A stretch of DNA of 64,000 nt from Mycolicibacterium wolinskyi (lineage in GTDB: Bacteria; Actinomycetota; Actinomycetes; Mycobacteriales; Mycobacteriaceae), in NCBI RefSeq assembly GCF_002101965.1, contig NZ_LQQA01000010.1, positions 62,001 through 126,000 on the forward strand. The letters are read 5' to 3'. Shown piece after piece: positions 29,356 through 40,909 of this stretch (positions within the stretch are counted from its first letter, which is position 1; each line of letters begins with the position of its first letter). The notes under the pieces are model-generated. The model ran no database searches, was not told where the DNA came from, and saw nothing but the letters and a program-made list of their open reading frames with translations. A program made the position numbers and the translations under genes.

Positions 29356-30585
29356 TCATCCGCGCAGCGTCGACGGGATCAGCGGCTCGTCGAGCAGCCG
29401 GCCGAACCGCTGTGTGAGCGATTCGTCGGCCGGCCGGGCATCGAGCCAACCCCGCAGCAGCCGGTAGCCCTCGATGTAGGTGCTCGTGTAGGCGCGCCAC
29501 AGCGGCGAGGACAGAAACCGCAGCATCTGCCGGGCGCGCTCGTCGTTAACCAGCAGCCATTGCTTGAGAAATGCGACGACGTCGTCGACGTCGCGACGCT
29601 CGTCGTGCAGCATCAGCGCGGCGTCCTGACGGACGTCGGCCAGCCCGGCCACGGCCTCCGACACCGCTTCGGCGCGTTCGCCGTCGAAGCGCAGCCCGAG
29701 GTCGGCGTAGATCTCGGCCGCCCACGCACCCCAGCCGGGCCCGATCGCGGCATACAGCGCCAGATCGGCCAGACCCTCGGCCATCAGGCATTGCGGGGTG
29801 TTGACGAGAAAGATCGTCTGTTCGAGCTGGCCGTCACGCGCCACCAGGCCGGCCTCTTTACGGCAGTGTTCGGTGTGGTGGCCGGGATAGGACTCGTGCG
29901 CGACGAGCCGAGGCAGGTTGGCCATCTGCTGCTTGAGGTCGGCATTGACGGCGACGGTCGACTTGTAGTCGCCGAGGTAGTAGTTGAACCCCGACCACGG
30001 TTTGTCGGTGACGACCTCGTAGGTGATGGTCTCGGTTTCGGGCAGCGGATATTCGGCCCGCACGCGGTCGCGCAGCGCCGACGAGAACGCGTGGATGCAT
30101 TCCTCGAGCCGCTCGGGCGGGATCTCGTCGCCCGTGCGGTGGGCCTGGATGCGGTCGACCAGCGGGCCGCTGCCGCCCAGCGCCTCGTCGAGTTTGGCGT
30201 GCGCGGCGCGGTACCTGTCCGGATCGCCTTTCGCGATCCGCACGTCGAAGTAGGCCTCGACCTCGTCGACGAACCCGACGTCCTCACCGGCGAACTTGCG
30301 GCCCGCGCAGTTCAGCGCGCGCAGGTGCGCGGCGATGTAGGCGGCCCGGCCACGATCCAGGTCGTCGGGGATCTGGCCGAGCAGCCGGTCGGCCTGGCGG
30401 GCGAGGTCGGCCGGGTCGGGTGCGGGTTCGTTCTCGACGGCGCGACGCAACGCGGGATCGCCCGTGAAGGAATCGACGTAGCCTTCCTCGACCCGGTCGA
30501 AGCGCAAACCGAGCAGCAGATATTCACGGACGAAGCTGTCGGAGTCGGTTGCGCTGTTCACCCGAATGTCCATCCCGTTAGGCAT
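29356..30585 (-). CDS. DUF885 family protein, putative zinc metallopeptidase
   Basis: A 409-residue DUF885 protein. The C-terminal half has [11 protein letters not shown], the HExxxGHH-type metal motif of the family, with a downstream Glu in [10 protein letters not shown] as probable third ligand. The N-terminal half is helical ([21 protein letters not shown]). The ATG at 30585 is taken because longer versions run into the divergent coaA start; an ATG 12 nt further in is also possible. Cytoplasmic, substrate unknown. Divergent from coaA with 30 bp between starts. Confidence 0.85.
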   Translation of the reverse strand: MPNGMDIRVNSATDSDSFVREYLLLGLRFDRVEEGYVDSFTGDPALRRAVENEPAPDPADLARQADRLLGQIPDDLDRGRAAYIAAHLRALNCAGRKFAGEDVGFVDEVEAYFDVRIAKGDPDRYRAAHAKLDEALGGSGPLVDRIQAHRTGDEIPPERLEECIHAFSSALRDRVRAEYPLPETETITYEVVTDKPWSGFNYYLGDYKSTVAVNADLKQQMANLPRLVAHESYPGHHTEHCRKEAGLVARDGQLEQTIFLVNTPQCLMAEGLADLALYAAIGPGWGAWAAEIYADLGLRFDGERAEAVSEAVAGLADVRQDAALMLHDERRDVDDVVAFLKQWLLVNDERARQMLRFLSSPLWRAYTSTYIEGYRLLRGWLDARPADESLTQRFGRLLDEPLIPSTLRG

Positions 30586-30615
30586 GCCCTCAACCGTAAA
30601 TGCAAGACTGACCGA

Positions 30616-31554
30616 ATGCCGCGGCCAAGCGAGCCGAGCCCCTATGTGGAGTTCGACCGAAGTCAATGGCGTTCGTTGCGCATGTCGACCCCGCTCAAAC
30701 TCACCGAAGACGAGCTGGTGCGCCTGCGCGGTATGGGTGAGAAGCTCGACCTACTCGAGGTCGAAGAGGTCTACCTGCCCCTCGCCCGGTTGATCCACCT
30801 GCAGGTGGCTGCCCGGCAGCGGCTGTTCGCCGCGACCGCGGAGTTTCTCGGTGAGCCGCAGCAGAATCCGGACCGTCCGGTGCCGTTCGTCATCGGCGTC
30901 GCGGGCAGTGTGGCGGTCGGGAAATCCACCACCGCGCGTGTGCTGCAAGCGCTGCTGGCCCGCTGGGAGCATCATCCGCGCGTCGACCTGGTCACCACGG
31001 ACGGCTTCCTCTACCCGAATCGCGAGCTGAACCGCCGGAACCTGATGCACCGCAAAGGGTTCCCCGAGAGCTACGACCGGCGTGGCCTGATGCGGTTCGT
31101 GACCGCGGTGAAGTCGGGGTCCGACGAAGTCAGCGCACCGGTGTACTCCCACCTGCTCTACGACATCGTGCCGGACGAGCACCAGGTGGTGCGCCACCCC
31201 GATATCCTCATCCTGGAAGGCCTCAACGTCCTGCAGACGGGCCCGGCGCTCATGGTGTCGGATCTGTTCGACTTCTCGGTGTACGTCGACGCCCGGATCG
31301 AAGACATCGAGAACTGGTACATCTCGCGGTTTCTGACGATGCGGTCGACGGCGTTCGCCGACCCGGCGTCACACTTCCATCACTACGCGACGCTGACCGA
31401 TGAGCAGGCCGTATTCGCCGCCCGCGACATCTGGCATTCCATCAACCGCCCCAACCTGATCGAGAACATCCTGCCGACCCGGCCGCGCGCGACCCTGGTG
31501 CTGCGCAAGGACGCCGACCACGCGATCAACCGGCTGCGGCTGCGGAAGTTGTAG
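30616..31554 (+). CDS. coaA: Pantothenate kinase type I
   Basis: A 312-residue CoaA, the length of the M. tuberculosis enzyme, phosphorylating pantothenate as the first step of CoA synthesis. Walker A is [12 protein letters not shown] at 94-105; [14 protein letters not shown] and [10 protein letters not shown] follow. The ATG at 30616 is the natural start; a much longer in-frame open stretch upstream is antisense to the DUF885 gene and is not coding. Its last 29 bp overlap the end of the convergent monooxygenase gene. Confidence 0.97.
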   Translation: MPRPSEPSPYVEFDRSQWRSLRMSTPLKLTEDELVRLRGMGEKLDLLEVEEVYLPLARLIHLQVAARQRLFAATAEFLGEPQQNPDRPVPFVIGVAGSVAVGKSTTARVLQALLARWEHHPRVDLVTTDGFLYPNRELNRRNLMHRKGFPESYDRRGLMRFVTAVKSGSDEVSAPVYSHLLYDIVPDEHQVVRHPDILILEGLNVLQTGPALMVSDLFDFSVYVDARIEDIENWYISRFLTMRSTAFADPASHFHHYATLTDEQAVFAARDIWHSINRPNLIENILPTRPRATLVLRKDADHAINRLRLRKL

Positions 31555-33028
31555 CCTCGCCCGAACTCAGCGGCCCGCACCGCACGGCGAACCGATCCCG
31601 CACGGTGTCGAGGCTGCGGCGAAGATGTTCGCGTTCGCGACCGTGTACGCGCATGAATCTCACCACGCCCGCGGTGCGGCGCGGCCACGGATACCAGCGG
31701 TCGTAGTCCAGGCCGCATTCACCGAACACCTTGGCGGGCATGGCATCGGCCATGAGCCCGAGGTTGTACTGGGCGAGCGCGAACAGCGTGTATGGCAGCA
31801 CCGATTTGTGCTTGTCCCACAGGTCTTGCATGTCGACCTCGTACAGGGGCAGCTCGGCGAGCTTGTCCAGGAACATCGCGTGGGTGAGGAAATACCCCAT
31901 GTACGACGTCAGATGCATTGTGGCCGAACGCGGCTGGATCGACAGCACCGAGCCGCCGGCGGAGACGTACGGCTCGTAGGGGTGGTCGCCCTTCGTCAGG
32001 TAGCCGGTGCAGTTCACGATCCAGCTGCCCTCCCGGATCGTTTTCGTTGCGCCGCTGCGGAATACCGCCTCGGTGGAGCCGTCCCGGTCGACGACGTCGT
32101 CGAGGTGGTCCATGATCACGTCGTTGAGACCGGCCGCGATCGCCTTGTTCTCGGTCTCGGACAGCACACCCAACAGGAAGTTGCCGGTCCGCGGCGTCAG
32201 CCACGTGCCGTACCTCGTGCGAAACCAGTCGGCGAGCTCATTCTCGTTGGTGCCGTCGAACTCCCGGCACATGTCGATCGCCATGCTGCTGAGCAACGTG
32301 CTGCCCCACCACCGCCGGGCGCCGACGGGAAAGAACTTCTCCCTGCTCGCGAAGAACGTCCCCGAGCCGGCCACCAGGTTGACCTCGCGACCCGGGTAGG
32401 CCGTGATGAGCGTGTGGGCGGTGTCCATCGCCGTCTTGCCGCCACCGATCAGCCACACGGGAGCGTCGCTGTCGCGCATCGGGCCGCTCCGCACGTCGCA
32501 GTAGTCCGGTGACACCGAATGGACACGCGCGCTCGACAGCTCAAGCGGGTCGTTCGGCATCACCCGTATTCCGTACGCCTTGATCAACCGGTTGGCCTCG
32601 ATGACCCGCTGTCCGCCGTCGGGGGTGCGGCAAGTGATCCGCACATTGCCACCGGTCTCCACCTCCGATTGCAGATCCCACCCGTACCGTTCATCGACCG
32701 TCACGCGCTTCTTGATCTCGTGAAGGCAGTGCTGGAAGTGGCCCAGCACTTCGTCCTTCGTGGCGAGGTAGGACGGTTCCCGGCCGAGCGTCCACTTGAT
32801 GTTGCCCGCCGTGAACATCGGGTGTGGTTGATGCAGGCGCACATAGGAGTACGTGTCGTTCCACATTCCCCCGACACGGGCGCGGCGGTCGATCAGGATC
32901 ACCTTCTGGTCGCGGCTCAGATACCGGCTCGCGGCGAACAACGCGTTGAGCCCGGCGATACCGGCCCCGACGATGCACACGTCGCACGTGTCGATCTGGA
33001 TGGGAGCTGATGTTGCTTGAACGGTCAC
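31526..33028 (-). CDS. Flavin-containing monooxygenase-like oxidoreductase
   Basis: A 500-residue FAD/NAD(P)H flavoprotein. The FAD site is [13 protein letters not shown] near the N-terminus, and [11 protein letters not shown] near 190-200 is the second GxGxxG-type dinucleotide site, with VNCTGYL as the conserved late motif. The [10 protein letters not shown] stretch resembles the GGxW of flavin monooxygenases. Substrate unknown. The GTG start at 33028 has GAGGAGG upstream, which rejects a longer frame. A 13-bp hairpin lies upstream and the 3' end overlaps coaA by 29 bp. Confidence 0.88.
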   Translation of the reverse strand: MTVQATSAPIQIDTCDVCIVGAGIAGLNALFAASRYLSRDQKVILIDRRARVGGMWNDTYSYVRLHQPHPMFTAGNIKWTLGREPSYLATKDEVLGHFQHCLHEIKKRVTVDERYGWDLQSEVETGGNVRITCRTPDGGQRVIEANRLIKAYGIRVMPNDPLELSSARVHSVSPDYCDVRSGPMRDSDAPVWLIGGGKTAMDTAHTLITAYPGREVNLVAGSGTFFASREKFFPVGARRWWGSTLLSSMAIDMCREFDGTNENELADWFRTRYGTWLTPRTGNFLLGVLSETENKAIAAGLNDVIMDHLDDVVDRDGSTEAVFRSGATKTIREGSWIVNCTGYLTKGDHPYEPYVSAGGSVLSIQPRSATMHLTSYMGYFLTHAMFLDKLAELPLYEVDMQDLWDKHKSVLPYTLFALAQYNLGLMADAMPAKVFGECGLDYDRWYPWPRRTAGVVRFMRVHGREREHLRRSLDTVRDRFAVRCGPLSSGEATTSAAAAG

Positions 33029-33113
33029 GGCAACCTCCTCGCGATCTGTTGCCGCCAAGTCTTGTCGCGCGGGCCGCGAAAGTCTTAGGTAGTCGACTAC
33101 CCGAATTGCGCGA

Positions 33114-33145
33114 GCGGCGTCACCCGTGTCCCCGGGTGACGCCGC
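33114..33145 (-). terminator. 13-bp hairpin downstream of the small membrane gene
   Basis: GCGGCGTCACCCG (33114-33126) and its complement (33133-33145) flank TGTCCC. It starts 18 nt after the stop at 33163 on the minus strand and 86 nt before the monooxygenase start. No U-tract; probable U-less terminator. Confidence 0.6.
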
Positions 33146-33162
33146 ATCGCCGACCGTGCGGG

Positions 33163-33564
33163 TCAGGCCTTGATGCGCCGTACGCCGACGTACTGCCATT
33201 CCGCCATCACCGCGGTGTAGATGCCGGTGCCGATGACGAGCACGACGCCCGCGGCGGTCAGCGACATGGTGAGGACGGCGACGATCGCGATCACCGTGCA
33301 CAGCGCGTTCGCGATCACGGTGCCGATGCCGGCCGGGCGTACGTGCTCGATCGCGGCGAGCGCGAACACAACGACACCGTAGACGACCGAGAAGATCCCG
33401 ACGCCGTACTCGACGGACTTCGGCAGGCCGGTGAGCTCCGAGAACCAGCCGGCCGCGGCGAGCAAAGCGATGCCGCTGATGCCGACGAACACGGCGTCGA
33501 CGCGCATGGCAAGGCGCAACAGTGAATCGGTGCCGGTGGCGGACCTGGCGGTGATGGCGGTCAT
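33163..33564 (-). CDS. Small four-helix membrane protein, paralogue A
   Basis: A 133-residue hydrophobic protein with four predicted helices (GISGIALLAAAGW, GIFSVVYGVVVFALAA, VIANALCTVIAIVAVLTM, AAGVVLVIGTGIYTAVMAEW) and a basic C-terminus ending YVGVRRIKA. AAGGAG precedes the ATG at 33564. It is clearly homologous to the next gene upstream (33667-34074): both begin MTAI, share DSLLR near the start and end YxGVRR. No function known; a tandem duplication of an integral membrane protein. Confidence 0.8.
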   Translation of the reverse strand: MTAITARSATGTDSLLRLAMRVDAVFVGISGIALLAAAGWFSELTGLPKSVEYGVGIFSVVYGVVVFALAAIEHVRPAGIGTVIANALCTVIAIVAVLTMSLTAAGVVLVIGTGIYTAVMAEWQYVGVRRIKA

Positions 33565-33604
33565 GATTCTCCTTCTGGTGGTGGTGTTTTCACTGCGGAA
33601 GAAT

Positions 33605-33657
33605 GAGCACGGTGCGGGGGCGCCGTAACCTCTCGCGGCGGTGCCCCGCACCGGCTC
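33605..33657 (-). terminator. Hairpin between the two paralogous membrane genes
   Basis: CGGTGCGGGG (33610-33619) pairs with CCCCGCACCG (33644-33653), extended by GAGC/GCTC outside and CGCCG/CGGCG inside, giving a long imperfect stem. It starts 9 nt after the stop at 33667, so it may end or attenuate the upstream paralogue's transcript. Confidence 0.55.
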
Positions 33658-33666
33658 GGGAGGGAG

Positions 33667-34074
33667 TCACGCCAGACGGCGCACTCCGCGGTACTGGAGC
33701 CAGGCCAGCGCGGCCGTGGCAGCGACGAAACTCAACACCAGATCGGCGCCGATCTCGCTCAGCGGCAACCAATCGGCGACGATCGCGGTCACCGTGGTGA
33801 CCGCGAAGGCGACATTGCCGATGACGACGGCGACGCCGACCTTGCGGATGTCGGGCAGCGCGGCCAGCACATAGAGCAGAGCTCCGTAGCCGACGAGCGC
33901 CGCGCCCCCGATCCAGCCCGCGGTGGCGGACAGGCCGGAGATCCGGGCGAGCGGATCGGCTGCCATCGCGACGAGCAGCCCGACGCCCGCACACAGGGTG
34001 GCGTCGGCGCGCAGCGCGAACCGCAGCAGTGAGTCAGTGGAATCGGACAGCGGCGGGGTGACGATGGCGGTCAT
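33667..34074 (-). CDS. Small four-helix membrane protein, paralogue B
   Basis: A 135-residue membrane protein with four hydrophobic segments (ATLCAGVGLLVAMAA, GGAALVGYGALLYVLAALP, GVAVVIGNVAFAVTTVTAIVA, LVLSFVAATAALAWL) and a C-terminus ending YRGVRRLA. CGAGGAGC lies upstream of the ATG. It shares start, helix order and tail with paralogue A downstream, from which it is separated by a hairpin. Four CACTGC repeats lie 50-100 bp upstream of its start. Function unknown. Confidence 0.8.
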   Translation of the reverse strand: MTAIVTPPLSDSTDSLLRFALRADATLCAGVGLLVAMAADPLARISGLSATAGWIGGAALVGYGALLYVLAALPDIRKVGVAVVIGNVAFAVTTVTAIVADWLPLSEIGADLVLSFVAATAALAWLQYRGVRRLA

Positions 34075-34124
34075 GTCGGCTCCTCGGCGATGAGGCGATG
34101 GTCGAACGCTTCGAACACCTCAAA

Positions 34125-34175
34125 CACTGCTCACGACGCACTGCCAGATCGACGCCAGACACTGCCAAGCACTGC
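34125..34175. promoter_or_regulatory. Four direct CACTGC repeats upstream of the membrane-gene pair
   Basis: CACTGC occurs at 34125, 34139, 34160 and 34170; the last three are part of CACTGCCA. Spacings are 14, 21 and 10 bp, near helical multiples for some pairs. They sit 51-101 bp upstream of the paralogue B start, where an activator could bind. Confidence 0.4.
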
Positions 34176-34301
34176 CAGCCCCAGGTCAGGGCGGTTCCGA
34201 GTGCCTGACGTTCATATCGACACGAGGGTCGTGGACTGCGCCGAAACGGGGTGCAGCCACAGCCGGGATGTCGAAGTCAACGCCAGGGGCGCGATCCGGG
34301 T

Positions 34302-35675
34302 CTATCGACCGGCGGAGCCCACCGCCGGGGCCAGGGTGCCGCGCAGATCCGCGGCGATCACTTTGGCCGCGGCGTTCTGCCAGTTGTGCAGCGAGCGCTG
34401 CGGCACCTCGGTCACGAACCATTGCCAGGCCTGCCGGGCGACGGGATCCAGCCCGGCGGCGGTCGCGTTCTGTGCGTAGGCCCGCACGCCGACGACGTAC
34501 GGGAAGTACAGCGAGTTGTAGTGGCGCCATTCCTCGGTGGTGCCGAAATCGCCGCCGTCACGGGGTTTGAGCGCTGCGATGCGGTCGGCGAGCAACGCCT
34601 TGAGTTCGTTGGCGCGCTCCAGTGGTTGATCGGGTGCGCCGCGCTCGGCGAGGCGGGCGTCGATGGCGGGCAGCGCGGTCAACGGGCTCGCGACGAGTTT
34701 GGACAGATCGCCGTAATGGCCGAGGGCGCGCCGGGTGAGCCGTGCGAAGGCCTCGTCGTCCATGTCGTCGAGCGGGCTGCCCGAGCGCAACGGGAGCGCG
34801 GCCTCGGTCTGTCGCAGCGCTTCGCGATCGGCGCGCAGATCCGGTGAGCGCGAGAACGCCAGACGGTCGAACACCCCCGCGAGCGGGCCGGCCAGCACTT
34901 CGACGGCCACGGCGACCGCCAGGCTTGTGAACAGCAGGACCGTCATCGCGACGCGCCCGTCCCCGGTGTCCAGCACCGCTAGGCCGATCAGGGCTTGGGC
35001 GCCGAACGGCACCGCGATCACGAGCGTGCCGATGATGGACCTGCGCATGTCCGCGCGCAGGGCCTGACCTTCGTCGAACGCGTCCCATATCGCGACCGCG
35101 ATGCCCAGCAGTGCGACGTCGAAACCGGTGGACGCCAACGCCAACCAGCTCGGCACCAAGCCCAGCGGGATGACCAGAATGGCGTTGCCGAGCGCGAAGA
35201 ACAGCGTCGCCACGATGATGAACCCCACGACCGAACCGGGCTTGGCTCCGCCGAGGACCGCCTTGACCATGGCGCCGAGCGCGGACAGGGATATGACGGC
35301 GAACATCACCCAGTGCCCGGTGCGGAGCGGGCCGTCGACGCTGCCCGCCATGGCGGCCCCGGCCAGCGCCAGGACGGCGACGGCGAAGATCGCGGCGATC
35401 TCACCTGCCCGTGCCCGCCAGGTGTCGCGGGGGCGGGCCAGCTCGACCATCACCGCGAACCACGCGATACCCGGCAACGCGACCAGGTAGATCTCGATGC
35501 GGCTGAGCAGTTCCGAACCCGAGGTGACGCGAACGGCGTCGAGTGCGACGACGGCTGCGAAGCTCGTCAGCCCGATCGCGGCGAACACCAGCACGGGTTT
35601 GCGCGGGTCGCGGGCCAGCAGATAGAGACCCAACCACCAGCTGAGTGTGAAGACCACTGCCGACAGCGCAGCCAT
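34302..35675 (-). CDS. Polytopic membrane protein with C-terminal helical domain, unrecognised
   Basis: A 457-residue protein I do not recognise. Residues 1-270 contain about eight hydrophobic helices (AALSAVVFTLSWWLGLYLL, then others near 30, 60, 90, 120, 150, 180 and 220-265), a layout like 7TM sensor modules. From about 275 it is soluble and helical, with LSKLVASPLTALPAID, then EEWRHYNSLYFPYVVGVRAYAQN and WQWFVTEVPQRSLHNWQ. There is no kinase, GGDEF or DNA-binding motif. The start ATG lies 24 bp after the Z-prenyl synthase stop on the same strand, suggesting possible co-transcription. Confidence 0.7.
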   Translation of the reverse strand: MAALSAVVFTLSWWLGLYLLARDPRKPVLVFAAIGLTSFAAVVALDAVRVTSGSELLSRIEIYLVALPGIAWFAVMVELARPRDTWRARAGEIAAIFAVAVLALAGAAMAGSVDGPLRTGHWVMFAVISLSALGAMVKAVLGGAKPGSVVGFIIVATLFFALGNAILVIPLGLVPSWLALASTGFDVALLGIAVAIWDAFDEGQALRADMRRSIIGTLVIAVPFGAQALIGLAVLDTGDGRVAMTVLLFTSLAVAVAVEVLAGPLAGVFDRLAFSRSPDLRADREALRQTEAALPLRSGSPLDDMDDEAFARLTRRALGHYGDLSKLVASPLTALPAIDARLAERGAPDQPLERANELKALLADRIAALKPRDGGDFGTTEEWRHYNSLYFPYVVGVRAYAQNATAAGLDPVARQAWQWFVTEVPQRSLHNWQNAAAKVIAADLRGTLAPAVGSAGR

Positions 35676-35699
35676 CTCTTCAGTTTGTCACTTGCGCTG

Positions 35700-36494
35700 T
35701 CACTTGCCGAAACGGCGGTGCCTCGCGGTGTAGTCGCGCAGGGCGCGCAGGAAGTCGACCCGGCGGAACGCGGGCCAGTACGCCTCGGTGAACCACATCT
35801 CCGAATAGGCGCTCTGCCACAACAGGAATCCCGACAACCGCTGCTCACCCGAGGTGCGGATCACCAGGTCGGGATCGGGCTGCCCGGACGTGTAGAGGTT
35901 CTCCGAGATGCCGTCGGCGGTCACGGCTTCGATGAGTTGCTCGGCCGTCGCGCCGTTCGCGAGTTCCTTGGACAGCAGCGAGCGGACCGCGTCGACGATC
36001 TCCTGGCGGCCGCCGTAGGCCACCGCGACGTTGACGTGGAAGGTCCCGGACGCCGTCGACGCCGTCCGCTCGGTGGCCTCCCGCAGGCGCCGGGCAGGCT
36101 CGTCCCCCAACAGTTCGAGATCGCCGACGGTGCGCACGCTCCACTTGTTGGCCGGTGCGCAGATCTCTTCGACGACATCGGTGATGATCTCGATCAGCGC
36201 GGACAGTTCCTCGGGGTCGCGCTGCAGATTCTCCGTCGACAGCAGATACACCGTCGTCATCTCGATGCCGGCGGCCTGGCACCAGCGCAGCATCTCGGCG
36301 ATCTTCGCCGCGCCCATCCGGTACCCGATGCTGACGTCGTCGTGACCCGCATCACGCGCCCATCGGCGGTTGCCGTCACACAGCACCGCGATATGGCGTG
36401 GCAGCTCGGATTTGGACCGCGCCAGCTCCTGGCGCAACCGCATCTCGTAGAGCCGGTAGGCCGGTTCCTTGAGACGCGGGGGAATGATGTCCAC
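35700..36494 (-). CDS. Short-chain Z-isoprenyl diphosphate synthase
   Basis: A 264-residue cis-prenyltransferase corresponding to Rv1086, which makes the omega,E,Z-farnesyl diphosphate used for decaprenyl phosphate. The family motifs are HIAVLCDGNRRWAR near 34-47 with the catalytic Asp, STENLQR, and RTSGEQRLSGFLLWQ with SEMWFTEAYWP at the C-terminus. The GTG at 36494 gives the N-terminus VDIIPPRLKEP like the tuberculosis protein; upstream in-frame sequence is not similar. Divergent from hemolysin III. Confidence 0.95.
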   Translation of the reverse strand: MDIIPPRLKEPAYRLYEMRLRQELARSKSELPRHIAVLCDGNRRWARDAGHDDVSIGYRMGAAKIAEMLRWCQAAGIEMTTVYLLSTENLQRDPEELSALIEIITDVVEEICAPANKWSVRTVGDLELLGDEPARRLREATERTASTASGTFHVNVAVAYGGRQEIVDAVRSLLSKELANGATAEQLIEAVTADGISENLYTSGQPDPDLVIRTSGEQRLSGFLLWQSAYSEMWFTEAYWPAFRRVDFLRALRDYTARHRRFGK

Positions 36495-36550
36495 GAGAAT
36501 CCAGACTACTGTGATCGTCGGGGTACCCCATGGCTGTTGATGGAGGTGAC

Positions 36551-37294
36551 ATGTCCGCGCCGATCGATGCCGCCAAGCCTTACCGGTCAGCGGCGGTGGT
36601 GAACCGGCCCGCCGAGGATCTGCCGGAGGCAGTGGCAGAGGGTGTCGCACAGTTTCTCGGCAAGCCGCGAGCGCGTGGCTGGATTCATGTGTACTCGGCG
36701 GTCATCGCGTTCATCGCCGGTGCCGCACTGGTGTCGGTGTCGTGGTCGGTGGAGTCGACGCGGGCCGGGCTGGCCACGTTGCTCTACACGTTCACGATCG
36801 TGGCGATGTTCGCGGTCAGCGGTACCTATCACCGGGTGAACTGGACCTCGGCGAACGCCCGCAAGTGGATGAAGCGGCTCGACCACTCGATGATCTTCAT
36901 CTTCATCGCAGGCAGCTACACACCTTTCGCGCTGCTGGCGCTTCCCGAATCCAAAGGCATGGTGCTGTTCTGGATCGTGTGGGGCGGCGCGATCGCGGGT
37001 GTGCTGCTCAAGATGTTCTGGCCGTCGGCGCCACGCTGGCTCGGCGTGCCGCTCTACATCCTGCTGGGCTGGGTGGCGGCCTGGTTCATCGGACCGATCA
37101 TGCACGGCGCCGGGGTGGCCGCCGTCGTGCTGCTGATCGTCGGCGGTGCGCTCTACAGCATCGGCGGCGTGCTCTACGCGCTCAAATGGCCGAACCCGTG
37201 GCCGACGACATTCGGACATCACGAGTTCTTCCACGCCTGCACCGCGGTCGCGGCGATCTGCCACTACATCGCGATGTGGTTCGCGGTCTTCTGA
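36551..37294 (+). CDS. Hemolysin III / PAQR-family membrane protein
   Basis: A 247-residue seven-helix membrane protein of the HlyIII/PAQR family, corresponding to Rv1085c. Conserved polar motifs [22 protein letters not shown] and the C-terminal [17 protein letters not shown] carry the His residues thought to bind zinc. GGAGG four nt before the ATG at 36551 decides this start over an ATG 21 nt upstream. A TACTGT -10 hexamer lies at 36507-36512. Role in membrane or lipid homeostasis is presumed; haemolytic activity is not implied. Confidence 0.9.
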   Translation: MSAPIDAAKPYRSAAVVNRPAEDLPEAVAEGVAQFLGKPRARGWIHVYSAVIAFIAGAALVSVSWSVESTRAGLATLLYTFTIVAMFAVSGTYHRVNWTSANARKWMKRLDHSMIFIFIAGSYTPFALLALPESKGMVLFWIVWGGAIAGVLLKMFWPSAPRWLGVPLYILLGWVAAWFIGPIMHGAGVAAVVLLIVGGALYSIGGVLYALKWPNPWPTTFGHHEFFHACTAVAAICHYIAMWFAVF

Positions 37295-37307
37295 ATCGTC
37301 TTCCGAG

Positions 37308-37679
37308 TCAGAGCTGCTTGATGTCCGCCGGTGACCAGTAGGCCTTCATCGACGTGATCTGACCGTCGTCGTCGAAGGTCATGACCTCGATGGGTTCGAT
37401 GCGCATCGCGCCGCCGATGGTGATGGCGAACACGAACGCGGCCTCCGTACCGCCCGGGCGGAAGCTCAGCAGTTCGGTGGAGATCCCGCCTGCCGCCTCG
37501 ATGTTCTTGTAGAAGCCTTCGATGGCCTGCCTCCCGATGTGGACCTCACCGCTGCCGACCGGGTCTTCGAGAGTCGCGTCTTCGGCGTACAGCGCCGCGA
37601 TGTCGGCCGCAACGCCTTTCGCGCAGGTGTCGAGGTAACGCTTGACGAAGGTTTCCAAGGCTGCCGCGTCGTGGCTCAT
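37308..37679 (-). CDS. Ketosteroid isomerase-like (SnoaL/NTF2-fold) protein
   Basis: A 123-residue NTF2-fold protein strongly resembling bacterial delta5-3-ketosteroid isomerase. Tyr15 and Asp39 (in TLEDPVG) align with the catalytic Tyr16 and Asp40 of the Pseudomonas enzyme; the third active-site residue, Asp103 there, is Glu98 here (EPIEVM), a conservative change. The C-terminal MTFDDDGQITSMKAYWS also matches closely. It would move the double bond of a 3-keto steroid, or act on another ligand. It starts 10 nt after the DUF255 gene stop on the same strand, so the two are probably co-transcribed. Confidence 0.85.
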   Translation of the reverse strand: MSHDAAALETFVKRYLDTCAKGVAADIAALYAEDATLEDPVGSGEVHIGRQAIEGFYKNIEAAGGISTELLSFRPGGTEAAFVFAITIGGAMRIEPIEVMTFDDDGQITSMKAYWSPADIKQL

Positions 37680-37689
37680 GGCCGCGAGG

Positions 37690-39663
<1,974 letters not shown>

Positions 39664-39679
39664 ACGTCCACAGTAGGCG

Positions 39680-39958
39680 TCAGCCCGAACCCTTCGCGGT
39701 TCCGTTCTCGGACTCGGCCTCGGTCTCGGCGTCCACCGTGCCCTCGTCGGCGGCCTGGTCGGGCTCGGGGTGTTCGCGATCGAAGGATTCCGGGAGTTTG
39801 CGCAGATGCCGGTTCATCGACCAGACCAACGCGAACGTGCCTGCCAACAACAGCACCGTGATGAGCAGCCCGAAAGGTGCGGCCTTGCCGAACTCCGGGC
39901 CCGTGTTGCGGGGCTCCTCGGCCATCAGCGTGACCACGGCCGTCAGTGTCTCGATCAT
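39680..39958 (-). CDS. Single-helix membrane protein next to mca (Rv1083-like)
   Basis: A 92-residue protein with one membrane helix at about 27-47 ([20 protein letters not shown]), a short basic stretch (RHLRKLP) and an acidic, low-complexity tail ([11 protein letters not shown]). The order helix then basic patch then acid tail suggests a cytoplasmic C-terminus. Its ATG overlaps the mca stop by 4 bp (ATGA), so translation is coupled to mca. No function is known; the conserved position hints at a link to mycothiol metabolism. Confidence 0.85.
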   Translation of the reverse strand: MIETLTAVVTLMAEEPRNTGPEFGKAAPFGLLITVLLLAGTFALVWSMNRHLRKLPESFDREHPEPDQAADEGTVDAETEAESENGTAKGSG

Positions 39959-40821
39959 CTCTCAATCCCGGTGAACAGGTCGTCTTCCGGGAGGCTCACC
40001 GGCACGCGCGAACGGGCCAGCTCGAACTCCTCGGTCGGCCACAACCGCTGCTGCCACTCGATCGGCGCGTGGAAGAAGTCACCCTTCGGGTCGATCTGGG
40101 TGGCGTGTGCCCGCAGTGCGTCGTCGCGCTGGCTGAAGTACTGCGAGCATTCCACCCGGGTGGTCACCCGATTGGCGAACACGTCGTGGTCCGGGTCCCA
40201 GTGTTCCAGCCACTTGGCGAAGGGTCCCTGCTGGCCGTGCTTGGCGAACTCGTCCTGCAGCAGCTGCATGCGTTGCCGCAGGAAGCCGTGGTTGTAATAG
40301 AGCTTCGACACGGCCCACGGTTCGCCTGCGTCGGGGTACAGCAGGTGGTCGGCGGCGGCCTCGTACGCGGCGACTGACACCTCGTGGCAGCGGATGTGGT
40401 CGGGGTGCGGGTAGCCGCCGTTCTCGTCGTAGGTCGTCATGACGTGTGGACGGAATTCCCGGATCACCCGGACCAGCCGCTCGACGGGCTCGGCCAGCGG
40501 CACGAGGGCAAAGCATCCCTCCGGCAACGGCGGCGGAGGGTCACCCTCGGGCAGCCCGGAGTCGACGAATCCGAGCCAGTGGTGCTCGACGCCGAGGATC
40601 TCGGCGGCCTTGGCCATCTCGTCGCGACGGACCTCGTGGATCCGGCCGTGCACCTCGGGGAGGTCCATCGCCGGATTGAGAATGTCTCCGCGCTCGCCGC
40701 CGGTCAGCGTCACCACCATGACGCGTGCGCCCTCGGCCGCGTAGCGCGCGGTGGTCGCCGCCCCCTTGCTGGACTCGTCGTCCGGGTGCGCGTGCACCGC
40801 CATCAACCGCAGTTCACTCAT
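39955..40821 (-). CDS. mca: Mycothiol S-conjugate amidase
   Basis: A 288-residue zinc amidase that cleaves mycothiol S-conjugates to mercapturic acids for export, a detoxification step specific to actinobacteria. The metal site is AHPDDES near 11-17 with HPDH further on ([11 protein letters not shown]). [12 protein letters not shown] is typical of the MshB/Mca family. The length equals the M. tuberculosis enzyme Rv1082. First gene of a coupled run with the small membrane protein, the DUF255 protein and the isomerase-like gene. Confidence 0.97.
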   Translation of the reverse strand: MSELRLMAVHAHPDDESSKGAATTARYAAEGARVMVVTLTGGERGDILNPAMDLPEVHGRIHEVRRDEMAKAAEILGVEHHWLGFVDSGLPEGDPPPPLPEGCFALVPLAEPVERLVRVIREFRPHVMTTYDENGGYPHPDHIRCHEVSVAAYEAAADHLLYPDAGEPWAVSKLYYNHGFLRQRMQLLQDEFAKHGQQGPFAKWLEHWDPDHDVFANRVTTRVECSQYFSQRDDALRAHATQIDPKGDFFHAPIEWQQRLWPTEEFELARSRVPVSLPEDDLFTGIER

Positions 40822-40893
40822 TTCGTTCCATCTAACTACGGTGACCTCTTACCTAATTCCTGTACCCAAGCCGGTGGCTGTGCTGTCGGACCC

Positions 40894-40899
40894 TATAGT
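40894..40899 (+). promoter_or_regulatory. -10 hexamer TATAGT of a leaderless or near-leaderless gene
   Basis: TATAGT fits the mycobacterial TANNNT -10 and ends 10 nt before the ATG at 40910. Transcription would start about 3-4 nt upstream of the start codon. No -35 match is needed or seen. Confidence 0.55.
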
Positions 40900-40909
40900 T
40901 CCAGTTCTG

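Noticed and set aside
29560..30615. Plus-strand open frame continuous with coaA, giving a 664-residue product
   Set aside because: The extra part lies antisense to the DUF885 gene, which has a clear metal-site motif. CoaA has its normal length from 30616.
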